The notes under the pieces were generated by a model, which saw nothing but the letters and a program-made list of their open reading frames with translations, was not told the DNA's origin and ran no database searches. Made by a program: the position numbers and the translations under genes. This document shows, in pieces, positions 56,272-64,000 of a stretch of DNA of 64,000 nucleotides. The first letter of the stretch is position 1. Each line of letters begins with the position of its first letter. The stretch covers positions 620,001 to 684,000 of the forward strand of contig JANTUC010000017.1 of assembly GCA_026873275.1 (NCBI GenBank), given 5' to 3'. This stretch comes from Pseudopithomyces maydicus. Taxonomy: Eukaryota > Ascomycota > Dothideomycetes > Pleosporales > Didymosphaeriaceae.

Positions 56272-57374
56272 ATGACTACCGCAATGGCACGACTCCAAGA
56301 AGTCGACAAGATCTCTATCCAGGTCCTTGTCGATAACGAACTAGACCCCATCTCTAAATCTACAAATCCATTGGTCACCGACGCAACTTCATTCCGACTC
56401 GTACCACTTCCCCGGGATCCCGCGGCCCTGTACCTGCCATGGAACTCCGCATGGACCAAATCTGTTGCGGTGCCCACGGGCTTTCCCTCCTCATCACGAC
56501 AACCGCCGGGGCCCACTCACGCACCTTACTCTTCGATGCTGGGCCCGAGGAGGACGTGTTTGAAAAGAATGTTTCGCGTTCGGGCGCAGATCTTAGTGGT
56601 GTGGAACACGTCCATCTGTCACATTGGCATCGCGACCATTCCGGAGGGTTACCACGCGCCATCTCTCTCGTCAACCGTGCGAGGAGTACCTCCTCAAATG
56701 GGCTGGGACTTCCTGTAGTAGATGTACACCCTGGGAGACCAATCTTCCGTGGTGTTGACACTGGGACATTTGTTGCTTCTTTAGAGGCCGATCCCACATT
56801 TGACGAGTTGGAAACTGCAGGTGGGACGGTCGTCAAAAGAAATGAGCCGCATGCCGTACTAGACGACATGTTCTTGATATCGGGTGAGGTGCCAAGGACA
56901 ACCGAGTATGAAGTGGGATTTCCAAGAGGCGTAAGACTGAATGAGGATGGGGTGTGGATAAAGGATGAGCTGATTCTCGATGAGCGATTCGTGGTCTGCA
57001 ACTTGAAAGGTATGCGCATTCTTTTTCTTGCTCAGCCCCAAACACCCCGTACATACATGCGCTCATACGGCTTCACAGGAAAGGGGCTAGTCGTTTTCGC
57101 AGGATGTAGCCACCCCGGTATCGTCAACATCTGTAGGAACGCTATTGAGCTCGGCGGTGGAGCTCCCCTTTATGCTGTTATTGGCGGTTTCCACCTAGCT
57201 GATGGTGATGCCTCCAAGCTAGAAAACTCGATAGCTGGGCTCAAAGCTTTGAAGCCTCAGATTCTTATGCCGGGGCATTGCACAGGGTGGAGGTTCAAAT
57301 TCAAGATTGAGCAGGAAATACCGGGCTCTCTAGTACCCTGTTTTAGTGGCACGAGGTACACACTTGGAGCATGA
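56272..57374 (+). CDS. Metallo-beta-lactamase-fold hydrolase (one-base frameshift)
   Basis: MBL superfamily enzyme, related to the group loosely annotated as dihydropterin-type or lactamase-like hydrolases in fungi and archaea. The first frame (MTTAMARLQEVDKISIQV...SFRLVPLP) and the second (AMELRMDQICCGAHGLSLLI onward) join if the CCCC at 56410-56413 has five Cs, giving 367 residues in one exon. The metal motif HxHxDH is in LSHWHRDHSGG, with further ligands likely in FAGCSHPGIVN and GGFHLADGD and in LMPGHCTGW. LLFDAGPEEDVF precedes motif I, as in this subgroup. No signal peptide, so intracellular. The gene is not in an evident operon-like cluster. Substrate unknown. Confidence 0.85.
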
Positions 57375-57708
57375 GGCATATATCAGAGATGAAAGACAGG
57401 TGTCAGAGTCATCTAGAATCGTATTAGGTTTTGAGATTCACATGAATGTCATGTCTGCAATATAAATTGCGAAAGATATTCACAGGACAAAATCCGAAAT
57501 TCGCTCTTTGGCATGTGCTCTACTGGTACAGTCATCTAGATAAGAACAAGTACAAAGGGCGGTGTGAACATTTCAATCATACAAGACCACGAGAATAAAA
57601 TGACTTCACAAGGTCCACATTCACAAATGAGATTCGCTATGATGCATGAATAAGATTCACTCGCTAAGCCTGTAGACAGCGAGCCGAGATTCGTGGAGAC
57701 CAGTCTCG
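57375..57708. other. Convergent spacer
   Basis: 334 bp, AT-rich, between stop codons on opposite strands; nothing recognised. Confidence 0.5.
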
Positions 57709-58938
57709 TCATACGGAATGGTTCCCCTGCTTTTGAATAATGTAGACTTCACTGCTCCCTCGACTGCTGCTTTCATCTTTTTTTGTAGCTGGGCTATAAA
57801 CTTCGTCTTTCTCGATTTCCAACTCGTCGATTCTAATTTCCGTAGTCATTGTCTTATTAATTTCTCCGGAACGCAGGTTTTGCATTTTGATTGCTCCGAC
57901 CGCATTTCCTTCCTCATCCATTCTCGCGTATGCACCGGCCGAATGTCCCAATTCCGAAGGGCGAATAGAGCGAGATAAATGGCGAGGCCGGGATTTGGAC
58001 ACATGCGTGCTGGAAAGTGTAGTTTCGCGAAGCGCACCCTGGACGAGGCTCATGAGCTGATTGAGTATTGTGAATTCGATCTTGAGTTTGACCGAATAGA
58101 CAGCGCCTTTGTAGGAGGTTTGAATATCATACACTGTGTTGATCAGTAATGCAGTCTCAAGGCATCGATCGGAAGGCAACTCACATCCAGCAAACTCAAG
58201 ACCAAGCGTCGTGATGTCCAGGACAATGATGAGGATGCTCATCAGCAGTGTATGAAGGATGACCTTTCGGCCTCGTGAACCTCGTGCGTTCTCAGTCGCC
58301 CTAAACAGCGGGCCTTCGGTGCGCAGCATTGCCGACGTCTTCCAGATGTAGATGCCAGAAAGCAGACATTCCTGCACGAAGAAAAGCGTGACCTGAATTT
58401 TTTCCACGACCGAGTAGACGGGGATGTAAGGTGCAGGATTGGGTGAGCAATTCGTCAGGAAGGTCAGGACGCCCGTCACACCGTGCAAGATGACACCATC
58501 GGCGATTACATAGACAAGAACCCAGCGCACCCAGTGGGCCTGCACAACCAAATGCAAGCGGGAGTACAGCACGATCGATTGACCTGTCACCATGGCACAC
58601 CATCCGGAGAAAGCCAAGACGGTATAGCCGATGTCAGTCGCCTCGTGCCCATTGTCTGCAATGTGGTAGAATTTCAGAAACTGCCCCAAGCAATGAACGA
58701 AGATGCCGTAGGTAGCAACGAGAAGGGAATAGTAGTAGAAGCCGGCGCGGCGCTTGAAGAAGGTCTGGATGAGGACGGTGAGCTCAAGGACGTTGTACCA
58801 GGCAATGGTGGTGAAGGAGGCGATGACGATGGAATTGACAAATGAAAGTTCGACGTTGGACCCGATGCCCGAGTCCTCGGTGGCCACCATGAGTGTGGAT
58901 ACTAGATTGACGAGACGGCTTGTGGAGGGGATCGTCAA
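57709..58938 (-). CDS. Seven-transmembrane fungal protein of unknown function
   Basis: Membrane protein with about seven hydrophobic helices, e.g. NSIVIASFTTIAWYNVLEL, YYYSLLVATYGIFVHCLG, DIGYTVLAFSGWCAMVTG, WVLVYVIADGVILHGVTG, VTLFFVQECLLSGIYIW and TLLMSILIIVLDITTLGL. It ends in a polar cytosolic tail with Arg/Ser and Glu/Asp-rich blocks. A 51 bp segment (58134-58184) has GTGAGT and ACACAG ends and keeps frame. Spliced, the sequence reads EFAGLYDIQTSYKGAVYSVK, a better match to the common fungal block Y(D/E)IQT.YK..VYS.KLK.EF, so I favour exons 58185-58938 and 57709-58133 (392 residues). It resembles the rhodopsin-like fungal integral membrane proteins (PTH11-like or DUF families) in topology, but I cannot name the exact family. 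Confidence 0.8.
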   Translation of the reverse strand: MTIPSTSRLVNLVSTLMVATEDSGIGSNVELSFVNSIVIASFTTIAWYNVLELTVLIQTFFKRRAGFYYYSLLVATYGIFVHCLGQFLKFYHIADNGHEATDIGYTVLAFSGWCAMVTGQSIVLYSRLHLVVQAHWVRWVLVYVIADGVILHGVTGVLTFLTNCSPNPAPYIPVYSVVEKIQVTLFFVQECLLSGIYIWKTSAMLRTEGPLFRATENARGSRGRKVILHTLLMSILIIVLDITTLGLEFAGCELPSDRCLETALLINTVYDIQTSYKGAVYSVKLKIEFTILNQLMSLVQGALRETTLSSTHVSKSRPRHLSRSIRPSELGHSAGAYARMDEEGNAVGAIKMQNLRSGEINKTMTTEIRIDELEIEKDEVYSPATKKDESSSRGSSEVYIIQKQGNHSV

Positions 58939-59446
58939 AAGGTGGGGATCTTGGTGTGCTCATGTCTTTATGGGAAGCATGGACGCGTTCGCATGGCACA
59001 GGATGTGAAATCGCGCAGGATGTTGACTCGAGAACGGTTGGTGTCAGGAGACAGTGGCAACATGATTGGTGCATCACCATCTGAGATGCGCGCGAGAGAC
59101 GTAGGATTGTCAAAGTTTCGGGTCTGGGGCTGCACGGCCCGGGGGCTAGGATCAGGCCGAGATGCTATTCGACCAACGGCAGGAAAACGAGGGAGCCACG
59201 CAGTCGCGATGCATTGAGCATCCTTCGAAAGTACGGGACTGGGCCAGGTCTTTTGGGGTGGTCAGCGCACGAGGAAGGCTCGGTAATGAAGGGGCACTGG
59301 CAAGGCTGGGAGGCGAGATGGCAGCAAAGGGCATGGCTGATGGAGGAAGGCGCATGTCGCATGATATTTGATGGCATGTAAAGCTGTAGGTAATGGTACA
59401 TGTTGTACAGGGTCTAGTTTTGTACATGTAAAAAAGATGCGGGGTA
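58939..59446. other. Intergenic
   Basis: 508 bp between the 7-TM start and the mL15 stop; no supported gene. Confidence 0.5.
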
Positions 59447-60343
59447 TCAGTCGGCGGTGAAGGTAAACCCCAGGGGCGCTAGGATCTTGTCCTGCGCAAC
59501 TTTGTTCGCAATTTCGCCCCCCGCTCTAGGGCAATTGCGCCGACGATGGCGTATAATGAGGTGGTGAGGACGGACTCTAGACCAGAGGCTTGCAGATTAT
59601 CCACCTAGGCGATTTAGCGGCGGTACAGGGGGTGGGGGAGGCAACCTACCCGTTTCGGCTTCCACCGAGTGACCTTGTCGAAGCCGTACCGCTCGGCAAG
59701 GCCAGCCAGTCGCGACTTGTCGAGCACCTGGTCCTTTGCCTCGCCGGTGAGGCCAGGCAGGCCGGCGAGGGCGGGGTGGGTAAAGGGGATGCGGCCGTGG
59801 GCGTCAGTCACATTCTTGGGCCAGGCATCGGGCTGGGGTGCAGCGAGCAGCGCCTGCGATGTCTGCAGCGATACGATCCGCCGTCCTGGTGGTTCTGTCA
59901 GCACAGGGCCGCGGGGGCTTAGCGGTCGGCCATGCAGCGAAACGCACCCAAGTACGCCAACCGGTCGTTGAAACCTCTCCTGCCGTGATCGAAGCTCTTA
60001 TGCGTGACGGCCAGCCACTTCACATCCTCAGACAGCACCTTGTCGCCGCCGGGGCCCAGCATGCGCGAGAAGGCGTCGTCCAGCCGGCGGGGGTCGTCGT
60101 TGACCTTGAAGTCGGGGCCGCGCGGTTTTGGTCGCACGCGGAAGGGGGCCACCATGCGCGGGGGGTCTGCTGCCACCGTGGGCGGTGATGAGCTTCTGCG
60201 TCCAGCTCGGGGGTCCGCGATGGCCGTGAGGTTGAGAATGCGCATGCGGAGGTCCGCACGACGGCTCGCTGGGCTGGCGGTGCGGAGCCCAGGGCGGACG
60301 ACGCCGTCGCCAGGAGGCTGCGGAGGGGCCGTTGGGAAGCCAT
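59447..60343 (-). CDS. mrpl15: Mitochondrial ribosomal protein mL15-like (RNase III fold; two one-base frameshifts)
   Basis: Mitoribosomal large-subunit protein with an RNase III-like fold that lacks nuclease residues. Exons read downward: 59948-60343, 59650-59894 and 59447-59604; introns 59895-59947 (GTGCGT...GACAG) and 59605-59649 (GTAGGT...CCTAG). The start MASQRPLRSLLATASSALG is a mitochondrial targeting sequence. KVLSEDVKWLAVTHKSFDHG, then GFNDRLAYLG and RIVSLQTSQALL, followed by SRLAGLAERYGFDKVTRW, are the mL15 core. Two undercalls break it. The C run on the minus strand (plus 60160-60165, six bases) needs seven to join RPRWQQTP to PRMVAPFRVRPKPRG. A second six-base run (plus 59517-59522) needs seven to read LERGGEIANKVAQDKILAPL to the TGA at 59447. 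Corrected length 266 residues. Divergent from RTT109. Confidence 0.88.
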
Positions 60344-60668
60344 TGGGGGTGTGTGCGGAGGAGGAGACTGGGCGATGGGAGGCGGACGCGGTGGGGGAGG
60401 GCGACGGCAGCGGTTCAGCAATCCAGCAGTTCGACGGTTGTCTCCAGCAAAAGTTCGGATGGCTCCAGCGCGCGTCTTGTCCGCCTAGCCTGCTTCCGGC
60501 AAGGCGCAACCCCCGGCGCCGGGGGAGCACCGGTGCGACGCGTCTTCCTCCTCGCGAGGAGAAGCTCCCAAAGCTTTGCGACTGTGTAGCGCTGCAACTC
60601 TGCGACTCTGCGATTCTGCAGCCCGGCAGCCCGTTAACACCGCCAACACCGCCACCAGAGCGTGCGCC
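60344..60668. promoter_or_regulatory. Divergent promoter region mL15/RTT109
   Basis: 325 bp between divergent starts, GC-rich; likely contains both promoters. The large plus-strand ORF 60004-60984 that crosses it is a chance GC-rich frame. Confidence 0.55.
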
Positions 60669-62291
60669 ATGGCCCTCCCCAGCTCCCTCGCCGACCTGCT
60701 TGCCCGCCAGCTGCCCAAGGACGCCGCCTTCACCTTCTACCACTACTCCACCCCGCCCACAAAGTCGCCCCCGTTGTTCGCTGCTCCTCCGCACGCAAAG
60801 CCCGAGCGCACCTACTGCGAATCCCACTTCCTCGCCGCCTCCATCCACGTCCAGAATGCCCCACAGTCACAGCCTCCAGACGAGCTCCTCGTGCTGGCCA
60901 TCGAAGTCCTGGTCTACACGACCAAGCATCTCACCACCATATTCGTCTCCAAGGCCGACTCGACCGGCTATCTCTCCCTGCTAGAGAGCCCCCGTCCGCA
61001 CACCGGGTCGCCTCTGAAAGCGATATGCTCGTCCTTCGTGTCGTGGCTGGCGAGAGAGCGCCAGAGGCCAGGCAGGAGGACCGTCGTGTCGCTCTTCGCA
61101 AGAGCCCAGGACCAGTACCTTTTCCCGGCAAGCATAGAGAACCCAGGAAAGCACCTACTCGATGACAAAGAACTGGTCCGCTGGTGGTGCAAAGTGCTCG
61201 ACCCGCTTGTCAAGGACTATCGGGAAGAGGAGCCGCCGAAGCCGCTCAGGGAACGCCTCTCGGCGGATGCAGCACCTGCCAAAACCTCTCCTGCACCCAC
61301 TGCCAAGGGATATCTGGTCATTCCTGGCTTCGAGCCACACGATACCCTCCGGTACTACACCCCGCCACCTGCACCGAATGCACCGCGTCGTTGGGCTGCC
61401 ACCCACCCCCTCCTCCAGATCGCGCCGTACCCCCAAGCACCTCCTCGCTGCCTGGTACCACATTTCCCCGACGACCCCAAGGCGCGCTTTCTGGACGAAC
61501 TGGACGACGAGCTCCCAGACAGAGGGACGGACGCAATGACGAAAGAAGGTGGGACCCCCTCGCGAAGCAGCGGCCAGTGGAAAAGCGTGAAGACGCTGGA
61601 CCAATTCTGGGAGTTCATGGCCTTCCGCCAGGAGTGCTCTTCCGGCCGTATCGTTGGTTTCATATGGGTAGTCATCACACCGCCACAGCCCTCCATCCCC
61701 GAAGAAGACGAGAACGAGCCATCGCAGGTGTCTTCTGCTTCGCAGGACAGACCGCATGCATTAGCCTCACCCCCAACACGACCCTCCCCCAAGGGTAAAG
61801 CTTCCCGACACCCTAGGCGACGGAACGTCAATACAGACTACGGACCAATCCCGCTCGTGCTCCCGAGAATCAAGTCCTCTGGCTCAAATACATCTACCAC
61901 GTCCACAGGGTCTGCGGGCGCCTTCAACAAAACATTGCCCGATTCCAGTCCATACTACTGGTGGCCTGCCAAATCGCGGGGTGCAGTTGTTTTCGCGTCC
62001 AAGGACTACAATCGGGCGCACGAGGTGCTGCTGAAACAGAACTTCGCCACACGCGCCGCAGCGACCAGGAGCACGCGGCGATGGAAAGAGGAGATTGCGG
62101 TCTTGGGCGCGGCTGGCGAGAAGTGGGGAACGGTGGTGTTGGGTAGGAGGGAGGCTGCCGACACGCGTGCGTCCGAGGCAAAGGATGCTGCGCCCGTGAC
62201 GTTGGTGGCCACGAGGAAGAGGAAGCCCGCAGAAGCAGAAGGTGTGCAGATGCTCAGTGCGGGCGTGGTGCGCAAGAAGGCGAAGGAATGA
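60669..62291 (+). CDS. rtt109: Rtt109 histone acetyltransferase (KAT11)
   Basis: Fungal-specific acetyltransferase that, with Asf1 or Vps75, acetylates H3K56 on newly made histones during replication and repair. Single exon, 540 residues from the ATG at 60669, in GCCATGG context. The N-terminal block FTFYHYSTPPTKSPPLF followed by KPERTYCESHFLAASI is characteristic of the family. Internal landmarks are LLVLAIEVLVYTTKHLTTIF, RPGRRTVVSLFARAQDQYLF and DKELVRWWCKVLDPLV. WEFMAFRQECSSGRIVGFIW is the region that in yeast carries acetyl-CoA contacts. Long Pro/Ser-rich and charged linkers are inserted before the C-terminal helical part (PYYWWPAKSRGAVVFASKDY). The tail RKRKP ... RKKAKE resembles a nuclear-localisation signal. 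No intron seen. Confidence 0.93.
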   Translation: MALPSSLADLLARQLPKDAAFTFYHYSTPPTKSPPLFAAPPHAKPERTYCESHFLAASIHVQNAPQSQPPDELLVLAIEVLVYTTKHLTTIFVSKADSTGYLSLLESPRPHTGSPLKAICSSFVSWLARERQRPGRRTVVSLFARAQDQYLFPASIENPGKHLLDDKELVRWWCKVLDPLVKDYREEEPPKPLRERLSADAAPAKTSPAPTAKGYLVIPGFEPHDTLRYYTPPPAPNAPRRWAATHPLLQIAPYPQAPPRCLVPHFPDDPKARFLDELDDELPDRGTDAMTKEGGTPSRSSGQWKSVKTLDQFWEFMAFRQECSSGRIVGFIWVVITPPQPSIPEEDENEPSQVSSASQDRPHALASPPTRPSPKGKASRHPRRRNVNTDYGPIPLVLPRIKSSGSNTSTTSTGSAGAFNKTLPDSSPYYWWPAKSRGAVVFASKDYNRAHEVLLKQNFATRAAATRSTRRWKEEIAVLGAAGEKWGTVVLGRREAADTRASEAKDAAPVTLVATRKRKPAEAEGVQMLSAGVVRKKAKE

Positions 62292-62685
62292 GAGTGCACG
62301 TGTTGAGCGTTGGCACCCAGGAACTGGGAACTTGCATGGCCTGGCGTTGGTCGTCTCGTCTTCTCGGTTCTAGTCTGCTTATGCCCAACGGTGGTGAGAT
62401 GCAATTTCGCACTGATCGGAAGGGCCGGAAGCGCAGCCTCTACGCCCGGTGAAAAGCAGCCGTGCCGTCGCGTCCTGGGCAGCACGTCGAGTCCACTGTC
62501 GCTCCCGCACCGTACCTGCATTAGCTGACCGTCCCGTCCCGAGGTCCAGCGGTCTCACGTGACCTACCGAGCCGACTGTCCAGGTGTCCAGCCCACGTCC
62601 AGCCCACGTCTACGGTCGCCGGTCGGTGCGCCAACCCAAACAAAATCAAATCCACCGCCCCTCGTCGCCGCTCCCAGCACAGCGC
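62292..62685. other. Intergenic between RTT109 and the ceramide glucosyltransferase gene
   Basis: 394 bp between tandem genes; no ORF with recognisable content. Should hold the promoter of the downstream gene. Confidence 0.5.
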
Positions 62686-64000
62686 ATGCGTCGCTCGGCG
62701 CCTCACGACCCCGAGACTGACCATGTCTCCATGGTGCGCTTCTACATCGGTGTGGTGTGCCTGGTCTGGTTCGTCGTAGTATGGGTTGTCTGCGCCATCG
62801 GCGTCACCCAGCTGTTCCGCTACTACTCGCAGCGCCCGCGCCCAGCAACGTGCCTCGGCGCCGCCAACAAGGACAATGTACCGCACGTCACCGTCATCCG
62901 CCCGGTCAAGGGCCTCGAGCCCCGCCTGTACGAATGCCTCGCCGCCACCCTGCGCCAGACGTACCCCGCCGACAAGCTGCACAACGTCTTCTGCGTCGCC
63001 TCGGCCAACGACCCCGCCATACCCATCCTCGACCGCTTGCTGCGCGACTTCCCGGACCGCAATGTGCGTATCACCGTCGAGGATGAGGACCCGGTGCTGC
63101 AGGCGGACAAGGACGCCCTGGGGCCCAACCCCAAGATCAGGAACATGTCGCGCGCCTACCGCGAAGCCCGCGAGGACTCGGTTGTATGGATCCTGGACTG
63201 CAATGTCTGGGTCGGCAAGGGCGTGTGCGGCCGCATGGTCGACCTGTTGTGCGGCTATGGAGCCTCCATTAAATACAAGTTCGTGCACCAGACACCCTTA
63301 ACCATCGACCTGGACTCGCAATCCCTATCCGCCGAGGAGCGCCAGCTGCTGCTCGGCCACGGTGCCCCCCAGACCGCCGCCCTCTCGTCTGCCGACATAT
63401 CCGCCAGCACCTCCTCCGATCCGCGCAACCATTCTCGCAGCGCCTTCCGCCGCCTGCTCCAACGCGGTGGTGGAAGGCTGGACGAAGCCTTCCTTTCGAG
63501 CGCACACGCAAAGTTCTACAACGCCATCAACACCGTCGCCGTGGCGCCCTGCGTCATGGGCAAGAGCACCATGTTTCGGAGACACCAGCTCAACTACGTG
63601 ACCACGGGCAATTCCGACCGCGCGCCTGGGATAGACTTCTTCAGCGACAACATCTGCGAAGACCATCTCATTGGTGACGCCCTGTGGCGCAAGCCGCAAG
63701 CCTTCGAAGAGCCCGGCCATGTTTCCACCCCAGGGGATGTGAAGGAGAAATGGGGTAAGCACGCCATGCTGTTTGGGGACTTCTGCTTCCAACCCGTCTC
63801 TCACACGAGCATTGCGGCGTGTATTGACCGCCGTCTCCGGTGGCTGAGAGTGAGGAAGTTCACCGTTACGGCTGCCACCTTTGTTGAGCCGGGTACGGAG
63901 TCGATCCTTTGCTCTGTGTACGGGGCGTATGCTATCACTTCGCTTCCCTTTTTCTCCTCCTTTATTCCACCCACGTGGACATCATTCTGGCTCATCTGGC
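62686..64000 (+). CDS. gcs1: Ceramide glucosyltransferase (GT21), 3-prime end off the window
   Basis: Adds glucose from UDP-glucose to ceramide to make glucosylceramide, important for fungal hyphal growth. The frame is open from the ATG at 62686 (MRRSAPHDPETDHVSM) to the window end: 438 codons and one base, no stop. An N-terminal membrane anchor (FYIGVVCLVWFVVVWVVCAI) precedes the GT21 core: PHVTVIRPVKGLEPRLYECL, D1 in VFCVASANDPA, D2 in WILDCNVWV, D3 in NICEDHLIGDALW and the QxxRW-like RRLRWLRVRK. A Ser/Thr/His-rich insert (SADISASTSSDPRNHSR) lies between D2 and D3. The end, ITSLPFFSSFIPPTWTSFWL, looks like the start of the C-terminal membrane helices. An internal start (MVRFYIG, 62731) is possible but the upstream Met is in frame. 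Confidence 0.9.
   Translation, partial: MRRSAPHDPETDHVSMVRFYIGVVCLVWFVVVWVVCAIGVTQLFRYYSQRPRPATCLGAANKDNVPHVTVIRPVKGLEPRLYECLAATLRQTYPADKLHNVFCVASANDPAIPILDRLLRDFPDRNVRITVEDEDPVLQADKDALGPNPKIRNMSRAYREAREDSVVWILDCNVWVGKGVCGRMVDLLCGYGASIKYKFVHQTPLTIDLDSQSLSAEERQLLLGHGAPQTAALSSADISASTSSDPRNHSRSAFRRLLQRGGGRLDEAFLSSAHAKFYNAINTVAVAPCVMGKSTMFRRHQLNYVTTGNSDRAPGIDFFSDNICEDHLIGDALWRKPQAFEEPGHVSTPGDVKEKWGKHAMLFGDFCFQPVSHTSIAACIDRRLRWLRVRKFTVTAATFVEPGTESILCSVYGAYAITSLPFFSSFIPPTWTSFWLIW

Noticed and set aside
60004..60984. 326-codon plus-strand ORF
   Set aside because: Low-complexity Pro/Ser/Arg frame antisense to mL15 and overlapping the RTT109 start in another frame.
1..64000. CRISPR arrays, rRNA, tRNA and intact transposons
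   Set aside because: No spaced repeats, no rRNA-like sequence, and no tRNA-like B-box with matching arms was noticed by eye. A tRNAscan-type search could still find one. No terminal inverted repeats or transposase frames were recognised.

Overview
The window is eukaryotic nuclear DNA from a filamentous ascomycete (Pezizomycotina). The evidence is split genes with short introns (about 42 to 178 bp, mostly GT-AG), genes packed on both strands, and fungal-specific families: the iron regulator HapX, Rtt109, Mim1, the Npy1 Nudix enzyme, a GT21 ceramide glucosyltransferase and fungal mitoribosomal proteins. A Dothideomycete or Eurotiomycete relative is a reasonable guess, but the sequence alone does not settle the class. 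I see no CRISPR array, rRNA or convincing tRNA.

Layout. 1-12.5 kb is housekeeping: the 5-prime tip of an unidentified minus-strand gene, MIM1 (+), OXA1 (-), a KDM5/JARID1 H3K4 demethylase (-), SLX1 (+) and thymidylate kinase (-). 12.5-16.3 kb is AT-rich and gene-poor, with one degenerate or unresolved coding locus. 16.3-29.3 kb is accessory: a type-B carboxylesterase, the bZIP iron regulator HapX, a kinase-like protein with NFG in place of DFG, a double-GFA-domain protein and a secreted copper amine oxidase. 30-39.5 kb is housekeeping again: a small unknown ORF, condensin subunit CND3, a mitochondrial cysteine synthase-like enzyme, NADH pyrophosphatase, COG2 and mitoribosomal uL1. 40.7-44.1 kb holds a small secreted protein, a P450 and a tiny spliced ORF. 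44.7-50.3 kb is one large DDX60-like Ski2-type helicase. 50.5-58.9 kb has a secreted CE1-type esterase, a small membrane protein, an MFS monocarboxylate-type transporter, a metallo-beta-lactamase-fold hydrolase and a 7-TM protein. 59.4-64 kb ends with mitoribosomal mL15, RTT109 and the start of ceramide glucosyltransferase, which runs off the window.

The strongest cross-cutting observation is that six otherwise intact genes (MIM1, the GFA protein, CND3, the helicase, the beta-lactamase-fold gene and mL15, the last twice) are each broken by one missing base inside a 4-6 nt homopolymer. In every case the intron-corrected length becomes a multiple of three when one base is added per site. The pattern points to consensus undercalling in the assembly, not to pseudogenes.

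No clearly new biological system is evident. The most interesting biology is at hapX: two candidate first exons share one acceptor in the same phase, and a perfect SreA-type GATA motif lies within the upstream candidate exon or promoter. Also notable are a GC-AG intron in CND3, micro-exons of 15 nt (COG2) and 18 nt (amine oxidase), the divergent kinase, and the unresolved 13.2-14.3 kb locus.
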